64,000 nucleotides of DNA, taken from contig CALVAR010000008.1 in assembly GCA_944325575.1 (NCBI GenBank), positions 1 to 64,000 of the forward strand. Direction: 5' to 3'. The notes beneath the pieces were generated by a model. The model saw only the letters and a list, made by a program, of their open reading frames with translations. It was not told the DNA's origin and did no database searches. Source of the DNA: Candidatus Gastranaerophilales bacterium (GTDB taxonomy: Bacteria > Cyanobacteriota > Vampirovibrionia > Gastranaerophilales > Gastranaerophilaceae). Numbering within the stretch: position 1 is the first letter of the stretch; each line of letters opens with the position of its first letter. Both the position numbers and the translations under genes were made by a program. Shown one piece after another: positions 7,363 to 17,528 of the stretch.

Positions 7363-7731
7363 TTACTTTGATAAAAGAAATCCTGTGTATGTTGCAGCTA
7401 TACCGATTATAAGGCTTAACGCAATATAAAGACAACCCTGCAGAATTTTTCCGTCTTTTAATAAAGTTAAGGATTCACAGCTGAATGTACTGAATGTTGT
7501 CAATCCGCCCAGAAAACCTACGGTTAAAAAAAGCTTTAGCGCAGGAGAAAAATTTTGAGCATTTTTTAGTGTATATCCCATAATACAACCGATAAGGAAA
7601 CACCCGGCAATGTTGGAGATAAATGTACCCCATAAAGCCATACCGAATAGTTTGTTTGCGGTGGCGGTTATTATATATCTCAAAGAAGCACCAATTCCGC
7701 CGCCGATAAATACTGCAATCAGATTTAGCAT
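7363..7731 (-). CDS. crcB: Fluoride channel FluC/CrcB
   Basis: The 122-aa four-helix inner-membrane protein belongs to the CrcB/Fluc family, which exports fluoride as a dual-topology dimer. Signature parts are GGGIGASLRY at the N terminus, GTFISNIAGCF, and the GFLGGLTTFSTF pore motif. The length is normal for the family. Its start overlaps the end of the upstream glycosyltransferase by seven bases. No fluoride riboswitch is visible, so it is probably made with the glycosyltransferase transcript. Confidence 0.93.
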   Translation of the reverse strand: MLNLIAVFIGGGIGASLRYIITATANKLFGMALWGTFISNIAGCFLIGCIMGYTLKNAQNFSPALKLFLTVGFLGGLTTFSTFSCESLTLLKDGKILQGCLYIALSLIIGIAATYTGFLLSK

Positions 7732-8618
7732 GGTATATCCTTATCAGACGCAATGAAATTGAATAAATTTGTAATTGCTTCTTTATGCATAAAGATTTTT
7801 TGAAAGCTGCTTATATACATAAGCAGTTTTATAAACCATATATTCTGCGCAGTGCCGTAGCAGAGTTTAAAATACAGGTACTTGCTTTTTAAAAATTCAA
7901 AATACATGTTTTCTCTCTTTTTAGGGGATTTGTCATGTAAATGAATTATTTTAGCTTCCGGATTGATAAAAATTTTGTATCCGGCTTTTTTTATTCTGTA
8001 TTGAAGCTCTGCTTCTTCTGCATACATAAAGAATCTTTCGTCAAATAACCCCGCTTTATCAAGAGCTTCTTTTCTTATCATTAAATCGGCCCCTGTGATA
8101 AAGTCTACGCTTTTTGTCTGGTTTTCTTTGTTTAAGCCTCTGTCATTAAGTCTTTTTTCATTTTTAGGGAACAAATATCTGAGAAAAAATGTTTTTAGAA
8201 ACAGGTCTTTCAGATTGTAATGAACTCCGTATGAATGAACATGTTGATTGTGTTCATCATACAGATTTCCACCGCAAGCGCCTAAATCAGGATTCTGTTC
8301 CATAAAATCAAAGAGGATTTTTACCGCATTATTTATTAAAACAGTATCCGTATTCAACAGAAATACATATTTAGAATCAACAAGCTTTAATGCGACATTA
8401 TTCCCTGCTCCAAATCCCTTATTTTCTCCGCTTTGGATAAATTTTACGTCAGGAAAATTTTCTTGCAGCATAATTTCTATGTTGTCGTTTGAATTGTTGT
8501 CGACAACATATATTTCAAAATCCACATCCCTAACTTTGTCGTAGAGAGACTGTATACATTGTTTTGTTAATTCACCGGTTTTGTAATTAACAAGAATTAT
8601 TGAAACACTTCTTTTCAT
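7725..8618 (-). CDS. Family 2 glycosyltransferase, rhamnosyltransferase-like
   Basis: The 297-aa GT-A enzyme probably adds a sugar to a surface polysaccharide at the cytoplasmic face. Visible parts are VSIILVNYKT at the start, VVDNNSND, NKGFGAGNN, the metal-binding NTDT in place of DxD, and the late FMYAEEAELQYRIKKAGY acid motif typical of WbbL-like members. Sugar and acceptor cannot be told from sequence. The nearby manC and heptose genes suggest lipopolysaccharide or a related glycan. Confidence 0.85.
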   Translation of the reverse strand: MKRSVSIILVNYKTGELTKQCIQSLYDKVRDVDFEIYVVDNNSNDNIEIMLQENFPDVKFIQSGENKGFGAGNNVALKLVDSKYVFLLNTDTVLINNAVKILFDFMEQNPDLGACGGNLYDEHNQHVHSYGVHYNLKDLFLKTFFLRYLFPKNEKRLNDRGLNKENQTKSVDFITGADLMIRKEALDKAGLFDERFFMYAEEAELQYRIKKAGYKIFINPEAKIIHLHDKSPKKRENMYFEFLKSKYLYFKLCYGTAQNIWFIKLLMYISSFQKIFMHKEAITNLFNFIASDKDIPC

Positions 8619-8729
8619 TATGCATTATATTAACATAAAAAATTTAATATTATCTTAATATTAAAATCTTAAAATATAAAACATTTTGCGCTATACTTGG
8701 CGTGTTGAAAAAACGCAGAGGTAAGTAAT

Positions 8730-9440
8730 ATGTTATTAGGTGTAAATATTGATCATATAGCAACATTGAGGAATGCAAGAGGCGGGTTGGAGCCGAATCT
8801 TATACAGGCAGCTTTGCTTTGTGAAAATGCCGGCGCTGACGGAATTACTGTCCACTTAAGAGAGGACAGACGTCATACAAGAGACAATGATGTTACGGAA
8901 CTTAAGAAGGTTTTAAAAACAAGATTAAATCTTGAAATGGCACTTACTGACGAAATGCAAAAAATAGCACTTTCAGTAAAACCGGAATGTGTATGTCTTG
9001 TTCCTGAAAACCGCCAGGAAGTTACAACAGAGGGCGGTTTGGATGTCGCTTCCCGTGTTGAATTTGTAAAAGATTTTGTAAAACCTCTGGTTGAGGCGGG
9101 GATTATTGTAAGTCTGTTTATTGATGCGGATAAAGAACAGGTAGAGGCTGCAGCAAAAACCGGAGCACAGTTTATTGAGCTGCATACGGGTAAATATTCG
9201 GAAGCCTGGGGGACACCGCAGGAAGAAATAGAGTTAAATTACCTTAAAGAAGGTGCAGCTCTTGCTCATAAATTAGGGTTAAAAGTTAATGCAGGGCACG
9301 GTTTAACATACGAAAATGTTCACAGAATGCATGAAATCCCCGGACTTGTTGAATTGAATATAGGTCATAATATCATTGCAAGAGCAGTTTTTGACGGATT
9401 GGAAAAAGCCGTCAGGGACATGAAAGACCTTATTAAATAA
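8730..9440 (+). CDS. pdxJ: Pyridoxine 5'-phosphate synthase
   Basis: The 236-aa TIM-barrel enzyme condenses 1-deoxyxylulose-5-P with aminoacetone-3-P to form pyridoxine phosphate in the DXP-dependent vitamin B6 route. The family landmarks VNIDHIATLRNARG, HLREDRRHTRD, LVPENRQEVTTEGG, ELHTGKY and NAGHGLTYENV are all present, so the active-site residues appear intact. It is a single gene between convergent and divergent neighbours. The other pdx genes are not in the window. Confidence 0.96.
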   Translation: MLLGVNIDHIATLRNARGGLEPNLIQAALLCENAGADGITVHLREDRRHTRDNDVTELKKVLKTRLNLEMALTDEMQKIALSVKPECVCLVPENRQEVTTEGGLDVASRVEFVKDFVKPLVEAGIIVSLFIDADKEQVEAAAKTGAQFIELHTGKYSEAWGTPQEEIELNYLKEGAALAHKLGLKVNAGHGLTYENVHRMHEIPGLVELNIGHNIIARAVFDGLEKAVRDMKDLIK

Positions 9441-9461
9441 ATGCGTTGAAAAATACGGGAC

Positions 9462-10691
9462 TTATTCATACCTTAATGCTTCGATTGGATTCAGAAGCGA
9501 TGCTTTGTATGCGGGATAATATCCGAATAGTATACCGACAAGCCCTGAAAAACCGAAAGATATTAGAATTGGTGTGGCTGAAATTATAACAGTCATTTCG
9601 GAGAACAGACCGACTATTTTGGAGCCCAAAATTCCAACAACAACGCCTATTACGCCGCCAGCCAGAGACAGTAAAAGAGCTTCCACAAGAAACTGGATTC
9701 TTATATCCATTGCTGTTGCGCCTATTGCCATACGTATACCTATTTCTTTGGTTCTTTCGGTTACGGATACAAGCATAATATTCATAATGCCTATGCCTCC
9801 GACAAGCAGAGAAACTGATGCAATAGAACCAAGCAGTATAGCCATTGTGTTTGAAGCCTGTTTTGCGGTTTCTAGCATTTGTGTGAAATTTCTTATTGTA
9901 AAATCATCATCTTTAGTTTTGCCGAGATTGTGTCTTTCTCTCAAAAGCTCAGTTATTTCTTCCTGTGCAGACTCAAGACTTTCTTCATCTCGAGCCTGAA
10001 CACTTATATGTTTAACCATACCCGGAAAGTCTGTACCAAATAGTTTTTTCTGTGCAGTTGTTATAGGAATAAGAACAGTATCGTCTTGATCCTGTCCCAT
10101 TCCGTTTTGTCCCTTTGATTTTAAAAGTCCTATTACTTTAAAGGGCATTCCTCCGATTCTTATGGTTTTATTTATGGGATCCATATCGCCGAACAGGTTT
10201 GTTGTTACGGTTGAGCCAAGAACCGCAACTTTTGTGTTATTTTTTAAATCATCTTCTGATATTGCCCTTCCTGATTCTATTTCCCACATACGAATCGGCA
10301 TGTAGCCAGGTGTTATTCCGTTTACTGTAGTTGACCAGTTCTGGTTTGAATACACAAGCTGCTGCACCTGACCGACAGAGGGTGCAACTTCCAAAACAGA
10401 AGGACAGTGTTTTAGCATTGCTTCTGCATCTTTTATTGTTAATGTCGGCTGTGTGCCGCTTCCCATTCTAACCCCGCTTGATGTGGTGGAGCCTGACATT
10501 ACCATAAGCAGGTTAGAACCCATAGAAGCTATATCTTTATTAATTCTTTCTTTTGCTCCTTCTCCTATAGAGAGCATTATTATTACGGCACTTACACCAA
10601 TAATTATGCCAAGGCTGGTAAGTATTGATCGCATTTTGTTTATATATAGCGAGCGGAGAGAAATTTTAAAGGTGGATTCAAAATCAATCAT
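9462..10691 (-). CDS. MacB-type ABC transporter permease
   Basis: The 409-aa FtsX-family permease has one N-terminal membrane segment (residues 20-42, with a large periplasmic MacB core after it) and three C-terminal segments (about 285-310, 335-360, 370-395). The motif TERTKEIGIRMAIGA marks the family. The ATPase is a separate gene that overlaps it by four bases. With the HlyD and TolC genes it should form a tripartite pump for a peptide, lipid or macrolide-like substrate. Confidence 0.9.
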   Translation of the reverse strand: MIDFESTFKISLRSLYINKMRSILTSLGIIIGVSAVIIMLSIGEGAKERINKDIASMGSNLLMVMSGSTTSSGVRMGSGTQPTLTIKDAEAMLKHCPSVLEVAPSVGQVQQLVYSNQNWSTTVNGITPGYMPIRMWEIESGRAISEDDLKNNTKVAVLGSTVTTNLFGDMDPINKTIRIGGMPFKVIGLLKSKGQNGMGQDQDDTVLIPITTAQKKLFGTDFPGMVKHISVQARDEESLESAQEEITELLRERHNLGKTKDDDFTIRNFTQMLETAKQASNTMAILLGSIASVSLLVGGIGIMNIMLVSVTERTKEIGIRMAIGATAMDIRIQFLVEALLLSLAGGVIGVVVGILGSKIVGLFSEMTVIISATPILISFGFSGLVGILFGYYPAYKASLLNPIEALRYE

Positions 10692-11425
10692 AGTATCCCC
10701 TCAGAGTTTACTTTATCCAGAGAATCAAGTCCTTTTTGTACTGCATTAAATTCATCGGAAATAATTTTTCCGTCTTTGAACCTGACTATTCGTTTGCAGT
10801 ATTCTGCAATATCCGGCTCATGTGTTACCAGTATAATTGTTTTTCCTGCAACTGCGTTAAGTTTTACAAAAAATTCCATAACCTCGATAGATGTTTTTGT
10901 ATCAAGGTTTCCTGTGGGTTCGTCAGCCAGAATAATCGGAGCATCATTCACTATTGCTCTTGCAATGGCTACACGCTGCTGCTGACCGCCTGACATTTGG
11001 TTTGGCATATGGTTTTCTCTTTTTTCAAGTCCGACGATTTTTAATGCGGCTTTTGCTCGTTTGATTCGTTCTTCGGGAGGAACTCCTTTGTATATCATTG
11101 GCATTTCAACATTTTCAAGGGCTGATGTTCTGGAAATAAGGTTGAACCCTTGGAAAACAAACCCGAGTTTTAAGTTTCGTATAGCAGAAAGTTCATCCAT
11201 CGACATTTTGCTTACATCAATTCCGTCAAGAAAATAAGTTCCTGATGTCGGTTTGTCTAAACATCCCAGAATGTTCATACAGGTGGATTTGCCGGACCCC
11301 GACGCACCCATAATAGCGACAAATTCACCTTTTTCAACTGATAATGAAACGTTATCAAGCGCATTGAAAGAGGTATCTCCTGTAGCGTATGTTTTTATTA
11401 AATTTTTGATTTCTATTAAACTCAT
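10688..11425 (-). CDS. MacB/LolD-type ABC transporter ATPase
   Basis: The 245-aa protein has the full ABC motif set: Walker A GASGSGKST, Q loop GFVFQGFNL, signature MSGGQQQRVAIARA, Walker B IILADEPTGNLD and switch His in LVTHEPD. The length and GNLDTK tail match the MacB/LolD/FtsE class. It follows the HlyD-type gene with a one-base overlap (TAATG) and overlaps the permease by four bases. Confidence 0.93.
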   Translation of the reverse strand: MSLIEIKNLIKTYATGDTSFNALDNVSLSVEKGEFVAIMGASGSGKSTCMNILGCLDKPTSGTYFLDGIDVSKMSMDELSAIRNLKLGFVFQGFNLISRTSALENVEMPMIYKGVPPEERIKRAKAALKIVGLEKRENHMPNQMSGGQQQRVAIARAIVNDAPIILADEPTGNLDTKTSIEVMEFFVKLNAVAGKTIILVTHEPDIAEYCKRIVRFKDGKIISDEFNAVQKGLDSLDKVNSEGIL

Positions 11426-12591
11426 TAGAACATTCTCATAGGTCTTCTGGATTGTGTGGTTGTTTTATCTTTATCAGTTTTTTTTCTGAGAATTACTCTG
11501 TCATTTTCCTTAAGTTCTGTAGAAATAATTTCTGTTTTATCAGAATCTTTTGCCCCTGTTTTTATTGCTATTCTTTGAGGCTTGTTATTTCTTATAATCC
11601 AAAGACCCTGATCTTTGTATTTTTTACCGCCTGTTATTTCTGTCGGGGTAAATTTTAGAGCATCGGTCGGAACACATATTACATTTTCGCTTTTATTTGT
11701 AATGATTGACGCATTTGCTGTCATTCCGGGAATCATTTTTTGATCTTTGTTGTCTACATCTACGATTACTGTATATGTAACTACGTTAGATACCGTTGTT
11801 GGTGCAATACGTACTTCCGTAACTTTACCGTGAAAAACAGCATCAGCATAGCCGTCAAGAGTGTATTCAACCTCCTGGCCTTTTTGAATTTTACCGATAT
11901 CAGCTTCAGATACATTTACTTCGATTTGCATATTTGTTAAGTCCTGTGCAACCTGAAATAATGTAGGAGTTTGGAAGCTTGCAGCAACTGTCTGCCCGAC
12001 ATCTACAGCTCTTGACACAACAATGCCGTCAACAGGAGACACAATTCTTGTGTATTTTAAATTTGTTAAATTGTTGTTTAATGTTGCTGTTGCTTGATTT
12101 ATAGTTCCTTGTGCAGCGGCAAGCTGCGCCAAATCTGATTTATAAGTCGCTTCTGCAAGATCTAAGTCGCTTTTTGCAACATAATTTTTTGTATAAAGCT
12201 TTTTATATCTTTCATAATTTTTCTTGTCATAAACAAGCATTGCTTCTACTTTTGCTTTATTTGAACGTGCTGCCTCGAGGTCACCGCGTGCTTTATCTAC
12301 CTGTGCCTGAAAAAGTGAGGGGTCGATTTGTGCAAGCAGCTGTCCCTTGGTAACTTTTGAATTGTAGTCAACATAAATCTCTTTTATCATACCGGAAACC
12401 TGAGAACCTATATCAACCGTGTTTACAGGATTGACAGTTCCTGATGCTTCAACGGCTTCTATTATAGTTTTTCTTTTTACAGGTACTGTAACATATTCTG
12501 AATTCGGATTTTTTTTGAGAAAAAATGCAAAACCGCTTACAAAAATCAGTGCTGCTATTATTGAGATTATAATTGTTGTTCGTTTTTTCAT
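11425..12591 (-). CDS. MacA/HlyD-type periplasmic adaptor of efflux pump
   Basis: The 388-aa membrane-fusion protein has an N-terminal membrane anchor (residues 6-25), a lipoyl-like part (ASGTVNPVNTVDIGSQVSG), an alpha-hairpin coiled coil (about 95-170) and beta-barrel parts. It should bridge the inner-membrane ABC pump and the TolC channel. Start and stop overlap both neighbours (ATGA with TolC, TAATG with the ATPase), so the operon is tightly coupled. Confidence 0.92.
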   Translation of the reverse strand: MKKRTTIIISIIAALIFVSGFAFFLKKNPNSEYVTVPVKRKTIIEAVEASGTVNPVNTVDIGSQVSGMIKEIYVDYNSKVTKGQLLAQIDPSLFQAQVDKARGDLEAARSNKAKVEAMLVYDKKNYERYKKLYTKNYVAKSDLDLAEATYKSDLAQLAAAQGTINQATATLNNNLTNLKYTRIVSPVDGIVVSRAVDVGQTVAASFQTPTLFQVAQDLTNMQIEVNVSEADIGKIQKGQEVEYTLDGYADAVFHGKVTEVRIAPTTVSNVVTYTVIVDVDNKDQKMIPGMTANASIITNKSENVICVPTDALKFTPTEITGGKKYKDQGLWIIRNNKPQRIAIKTGAKDSDKTEIISTELKENDRVILRKKTDKDKTTTQSRRPMRMF

Positions 12592-14159
12592 CTTACCCCC
12601 ATGGATTTTTGAAATTGTTCTTTTGCCACGTTGTAATCAAATACGGCCTGCACAAAAGCAAGCTGTGCATTGTTATAGTTTGTTTGTGCCTGCTGCAACT
12701 CTATAAAGTTGCCAAGTCCGACTGTATATCTTCCGTCAGCAAGTTCAAAGTTTTCCAGTGTTTGTTGTACTTTTTCCGCCATTTTGGGAATTTTTCTCTG
12801 AAGTACTACCATGTTAATATAGTTATTCTGTACTTCAAAATATATGTTTTTCTTTGATAATTCAATATTTTCTTTTGCAAGTTCAAGATAAGAATGTCCC
12901 TGATCAAGATTGTATTTTACTCCCATAATATTCAATGTCGGCAAACTTACATTAACACCTATGTTGAAACCTGTATTTGATACCTCGCTGTTTTTTCTGA
13001 AATTGTAACCTGCACTTACATCAATTACCGGCATATATTGTCTTTGGATTACTTTTAGGGATTCTTCCTGAACTTTTTCCACCATCATTAATGACTTTAA
13101 ATCCGGTCTGTTTTCATAAGCTTTTTCAATAGCTTCATTAACCGGAAGAATCAAGGGTTTAAACTTATAATCCTGAAGAATATCCTGTTTTTCTATACCC
13201 GAGGTTAAAATTGCCGTTTGTTCGTATTCTTTGTCACCGCTTTTTTTGACGTAAGAAACCTGTACATTATTATTTTGCGGTTTTTTAGTTCTTTTAAAAT
13301 TAAAACTTTCGGTATTTTTTAGGTCATAATCCGGCGCATCAGTCAAATACATTGCGTTATTGAGGTTTATAATAGCCTGATCATATCTGCCCTGTGCTTC
13401 CAGAAGTGAAATTTCCGCATCGGTAAGATAAACCTGAGCATTTACAACATCTATTTTTGATTTTAAGCCTTCATCAAAAAGAGCTTTTGTCCTGTCATAA
13501 TTTATTTTGTTTATACGAACGGATCGCTCATACACATCCTGATTCGCCAGTGCTGCAAGTGCCTGAAAATATGCAAGTTTTACATTATAAACAGTATTCA
13601 GTATTGTGTTTTCAAGATCATAGCCTACTGATTCTTTGTTGTATTTTTGCATGTTAATTCTTGCTATGGTCTTTCCAAAATCCCATATCAGCTGGTTTAC
13701 GCCAAGATTTAACTGGTAGTAATTGTTGCTGTTTGATGTACTTCCGCCCTGGTTATAAAATCCGCCGCCGCGTCCTGAATTTCTGTTTTGCTGTGAGGTA
13801 AATCCGGTACTGGCCGTAATATTCGGGAAGTATCCTGATTTTGCTATACCAACCTGTGAATGCGCAATATCTTTCTGGGTTGTATATATTTTTATATTAG
13901 GATCATTTTTTAGAGCGATATTAATGCAGTCTTCCAGTGAATATTGAACATATTCATTTTTTTGTGCGGTCATTTGTACGGCAGAAGTGGTATTTTGCTG
14001 TTTTTGTTCTGTTTTTTGTTTTTTATTTTTTTTAAACGGCAGAGAAAAGCCGTATGCAACCGGGCATAAATTTGTTACGGCGAATGTTAAAACCAAAAAT
14101 ACAGCTGTTATTTTTATACGAAGAAATTTTTTCAATTTATTTTTTACCTTTATAAACAA
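12588..14159 (-). CDS. TolC-family outer-membrane efflux protein
   Basis: The 523-aa product has a signal peptide (hydrophobic residues 16-37). Two TolC repeats of long coiled-coil helices follow (residues about 75-270 and 340-520), with the recurrent patterns ALKNDPNIKI, YENRPDLKSL and NYNNAQLAFVQAVFDYNVAK. A low-complexity, Gln/Lys/Asn-rich insert precedes the first repeat. It is first in the tripartite operon. An outer-membrane channel of this type implies a diderm envelope. Confidence 0.92.
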   Translation of the reverse strand: MFIKVKNKLKKFLRIKITAVFLVLTFAVTNLCPVAYGFSLPFKKNKKQKTEQKQQNTTSAVQMTAQKNEYVQYSLEDCINIALKNDPNIKIYTTQKDIAHSQVGIAKSGYFPNITASTGFTSQQNRNSGRGGGFYNQGGSTSNSNNYYQLNLGVNQLIWDFGKTIARINMQKYNKESVGYDLENTILNTVYNVKLAYFQALAALANQDVYERSVRINKINYDRTKALFDEGLKSKIDVVNAQVYLTDAEISLLEAQGRYDQAIINLNNAMYLTDAPDYDLKNTESFNFKRTKKPQNNNVQVSYVKKSGDKEYEQTAILTSGIEKQDILQDYKFKPLILPVNEAIEKAYENRPDLKSLMMVEKVQEESLKVIQRQYMPVIDVSAGYNFRKNSEVSNTGFNIGVNVSLPTLNIMGVKYNLDQGHSYLELAKENIELSKKNIYFEVQNNYINMVVLQRKIPKMAEKVQQTLENFELADGRYTVGLGNFIELQQAQTNYNNAQLAFVQAVFDYNVAKEQFQKSMGVR

Positions 14160-14394
14160 TATTTTATTTAAATGTTCTTTGTATTAAATCATCTTATTAT
14201 CTTAATTTTTAGGATATTTAAAATCAGTAGCTCTACAGGGCTATTTAAATGACCTATACAATAATAAGTTATGTTCTACAAAAATTAACGACGTAAAAAG
14301 TAATTTGTTCATTTTATAAATTTTGTAAAAATGATTGGCAAAAAATGTGTAAAAAATTCTTTTATATGTTTTCATAGTGAAAAAGGATATTTAT

Positions 14395-14895
14395 ATGTTT
14401 TCTGTTAATAATATTTTAAGAAGTAAGCATAATGCTCCTCCCTATGCACCTTCTTTTAAAGGTGATATGAATGCAGTGCGTTATGTAATAGTTGACGGCA
14501 ATGTTACCGATGATAAAAAAGTTGTGGAAGATGTTACAAAGCAGCTTGTTAAATCGTTAAAGAATTCAACTGTGGACAACCTTGAATTACGCAAATCAGT
14601 AAAACAGACAATTCCCGAATATTATTGGACAAATGGTTTTCAGGCAACAAAATTTTTGAAGCTAAATCTAATCGGCAGAGAGTTTAATATAATTCTCGGT
14701 GAATCTGCAGCAAAGCTTAAACATATATGGGAACAGGCAGGAGTCTCCCTTGCTGACAAGAAAAAACAGGCAGGAGATGTTGTAAGAAAATTGATTTACG
14801 ATAAAACCTCAAAGCACATTGCAATAGAAGCCATAACAGAAAATGTAAAAGGCAAAATTAAATATATTGCCAAAAGAGTATTTATTACGATTTAG
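14395..14895 (+). CDS. Unknown protein with N-terminal PSFKG motif (166 aa)
   Basis: No family is recognised. I chose ATG 14395, with AAAGGA eight bases upstream, over the GTG at 14377. The N terminus (MFSVNNILRS...YAPSFKGD) carries a short motif that recurs in other small unknown proteins of this window. The rest is mixed alpha/beta and Lys-rich, with no signal peptide or membrane segment. It is a single gene between the efflux operon promoter region and convergent secreted genes. Confidence 0.7.
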   Translation: MFSVNNILRSKHNAPPYAPSFKGDMNAVRYVIVDGNVTDDKKVVEDVTKQLVKSLKNSTVDNLELRKSVKQTIPEYYWTNGFQATKFLKLNLIGREFNIILGESAAKLKHIWEQAGVSLADKKKQAGDVVRKLIYDKTSKHIAIEAITENVKGKIKYIAKRVFITI

Positions 14896-15343
14896 CCTGA
14901 AGTTCTTTTTTTGCATCTTTTAGGGATAATTTTGTTATTAATGTCTTTTTATTTTTCTTAAAAATGTCTTTACTATATACACCTACATAAAAAATCTTTT
15001 TGTCTGATATATTGCTAAAAACAAGACTCTGTGTAATCGGCTTGTTGAATTTTAAAGGTCTAAACATCTTTATTGAATCTTTATTATCCGGAGGATATTT
15101 GTTTCCTTTTTCGTCAATCAATTCAACATATACCGCCTGACTTAGCATTGATTTATTTTTAACCTGTACTGATAATTTTATTGTATTTTTATCCTGAGTA
15201 ATTTCACAAATTTTAAAGTACAAGCCTTCCGAAATTATTTCTGTACAACTTACATTGGAAACAGCTCTGTCTTTACCCGGTGCAGGTAAACAATAAACAA
15301 GCGATAAACATAAAACAAGACCTATAAAAAATAATTTTTTCAT
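14885..15343 (-). CDS. Secreted protein of unknown function (152 aa)
   Basis: A clear signal peptide (MKKLFFIGLVLCLSLVYCLPAPG) precedes a probable beta-sandwich domain. The pattern KLSVQVKNKS...YVELIDEKGNKYPP resembles DUF4352-like immunoglobulin folds, but this is inference. Its 3' end overlaps the convergent PSFKG gene by 11 bases. Location is likely the periplasm or cell surface. Confidence 0.7.
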   Translation of the reverse strand: MKKLFFIGLVLCLSLVYCLPAPGKDRAVSNVSCTEIISEGLYFKICEITQDKNTIKLSVQVKNKSMLSQAVYVELIDEKGNKYPPDNKDSIKMFRPLKFNKPITQSLVFSNISDKKIFYVGVYSKDIFKKNKKTLITKLSLKDAKKELQAKS

Positions 15344-15384
15344 ACAAATAAATTTTATAAATTTTTAAAATTCTTGTCAATGAA

Positions 15385-15957
15385 CTAATCGGAGGGTATT
15401 TCATCTAATACTTTCCTTTTTGCAATTGGTTTGCCGTTTGCATTGTATCCTGTATCTCCAATCCAGTGGGCTTTTAGTTTACCGTTTTTTGTGTATGCGA
15501 ATTGTTCATCTTCTGAAACATATAATGCAATAGAAATCAGATTACCGGTAAGTGCGCTGTATTTACCTATTTTATAAGGATATATTCCATCCTTCTGTTT
15601 GTTGTCTACATCTATAGCAACAAGATATCCGCCGTTTGAGTAATAATACGCATACTGCGGTTTATCGTCATATACTACTACATATCCTTTAACAAGATTT
15701 TTGGCAGTTTCAAATCCCATAATATATCTGCCTTTTGGCTGGGTATTATCTTTTATTGCTTTTCTGTTTTCTTCATTATTTTCGTCATACAAATATGGTT
15801 TTATTGCCTGTTTGTCGAGCTTTAACTCCAGCCCGTCAAATGCAAGCTTTCTTGCTGATTCAACTGTATAAACAACTCCGCCTTGCAATAGTGTTTCGGC
15901 AATACCCGTATTTATTGTGCTTAAAAATATAATTAACAATAAAATAAATTTTTTCAT
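15385..15957 (-). CDS. Secreted protein of unknown function (190 aa)
   Basis: A signal peptide (MKKFILLLIIFLSTINTGIA) precedes a Tyr/Gly/Asn-rich domain with repeated strands such as YYSNGGYLVAIDVDN and YTKNGKLKAHWIGDTGYNANG. These suggest a MORN-like or toxin-repeat beta fold, but no family is assigned. It lies four bases after the flippase gene stop in the same direction, so it probably shares that transcript. Confidence 0.7.
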   Translation of the reverse strand: MKKFILLLIIFLSTINTGIAETLLQGGVVYTVESARKLAFDGLELKLDKQAIKPYLYDENNEENRKAIKDNTQPKGRYIMGFETAKNLVKGYVVVYDDKPQYAYYYSNGGYLVAIDVDNKQKDGIYPYKIGKYSALTGNLISIALYVSEDEQFAYTKNGKLKAHWIGDTGYNANGKPIAKRKVLDEIPSD

Positions 15958-15961
15958 AAAT

Positions 15962-17416
15962 TTATGATAACCCTTCTTTAAAAAATTTTCTTGTTAAATA
16001 AAACAGCAGGTAATAAGAAAATAACAGTATATTAATTTGCAGGACAGGCATAATGCTCGTTTTTTGCATAACAAACCACAGTATTGCTGCCGGTATGAAA
16101 CAAATGGCTATGTGCAGAATTTTTTTGTATGGGACTTTCCATTCAATGCCCGGTATTGTTACTATCAGTGTCAGTATAAAATACAAAATATTAGAAGTTA
16201 AAGTTGCAATCCCTACTCCTATAAGTCCGAGATTTTTTATCAAAACAATATTCAAAATAAGGCCGGTAATTGCAGAGAGAACTTTTAAAATTGTCAGAAT
16301 ATATGTTTTTTTTGCCAGATGATACTGAAATGTTGTGTAGTCCGTAAAACTTAAAAAGAAAGCACTGAGTGCAAAATATGGAAGAAGAACATGAGCATCT
16401 GTATACTGTTTGTTTGCAAATAAATACAGAATATCTTTTGCATAAATACACATGATTGATACTATAGGCAAAGATATAAGCATATAATATCCGGTAAGTT
16501 TTGATATAACCGGACGGACATCAATTTTATCTTCATAAAGATTTATTATTCTTGGGTATGCCGCAATTGTAATGATTGCAAATAATGTCATTAAAAGAGG
16601 AAATGTCATGTTGTATGCAACACCGACAAATCCTGCATCATCAAGCCCGTGATAGTGCGTCGTTATAAACTTGTTGCTCTGGTTGATTATCCATAAACTG
16701 ATAGATGCTACGGCAATAGGAATACCATATGAAAAGACAGATTTTATCATTTTAAAATTCGGCAATTCTAAACGAAGATATGAGAGTATATTGGTTTGGA
16801 ATATAAGTATAAAATCAATAATCATAATTGATACTGACATACCAATCAGAATTGACATTGCGCCGAGATTATAGAATTTGATTAGCAGTACGGCAAATAC
16901 TATTGTCAGTATCTGATTTATGATTGTTGAAAGCGTAAAAGCACCTGGTTTTATCTGGGCTCTTAAAACCTGAAAAAGCAATGCCCTCACGGCAACTGGT
17001 ATAATAAGCACCAAGAGGAATATGAATGCCTTGGGCGGGATATTAAAGTATTCATAAAATTTATTTCTGAATACAAAACATAAAATATATAATACAAAAA
17101 GATTTGAACATAGTATAAAAACAAGAGTTGACAGGTATTTAGGGATTTGCTCACAGAGCTGGTTTTGACGGAAAAATCTTAAACCGGCAAGTCCTATCCA
17201 ATCTGAAAATAATATGCACAAAAAACTTAATACCGCTAATGAAATAGCATAAATGCCGTATTCCGAAGGGGACAAAAGATTTGTGTATATCGGGACAATA
17301 ATTGCATTACCCAGCAAACCGAAAATTTTGGAAGGTGCATACTTTAACATATCCTTAAAGATATGTTTCATCGGCAGAGATACTTCCTTTATATATTTTT
17401 CAACTTCTTTTGTCAT
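15962..17416 (-). CDS. Polysaccharide flippase (Wzx/MOP family)
   Basis: The 484-aa protein has about 12-14 hydrophobic segments spread along its length, starting with the family-typical LLGNAIIVPIYTNLLSPSEYGIYA. It should flip lipid-linked glycan units across the inner membrane, before polymerisation or ligation. No polymerase or ligase gene lies nearby. It is followed after four bases by a secreted unknown protein. Confidence 0.88.
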   Translation of the reverse strand: MTKEVEKYIKEVSLPMKHIFKDMLKYAPSKIFGLLGNAIIVPIYTNLLSPSEYGIYAISLAVLSFLCILFSDWIGLAGLRFFRQNQLCEQIPKYLSTLVFILCSNLFVLYILCFVFRNKFYEYFNIPPKAFIFLLVLIIPVAVRALLFQVLRAQIKPGAFTLSTIINQILTIVFAVLLIKFYNLGAMSILIGMSVSIMIIDFILIFQTNILSYLRLELPNFKMIKSVFSYGIPIAVASISLWIINQSNKFITTHYHGLDDAGFVGVAYNMTFPLLMTLFAIITIAAYPRIINLYEDKIDVRPVISKLTGYYMLISLPIVSIMCIYAKDILYLFANKQYTDAHVLLPYFALSAFFLSFTDYTTFQYHLAKKTYILTILKVLSAITGLILNIVLIKNLGLIGVGIATLTSNILYFILTLIVTIPGIEWKVPYKKILHIAICFIPAAILWFVMQKTSIMPVLQINILLFSYYLLFYLTRKFFKEGLS

Positions 17417-17528
17417 TACAGCGCGTGTTTTAATTGTTGTTTGAATTATATCATGTTTTTTTACATCAAATACAATAAATCCTCCTCATATACCTTTACT
17501 TAGTTTTTAAAATCATTATTATAAAATT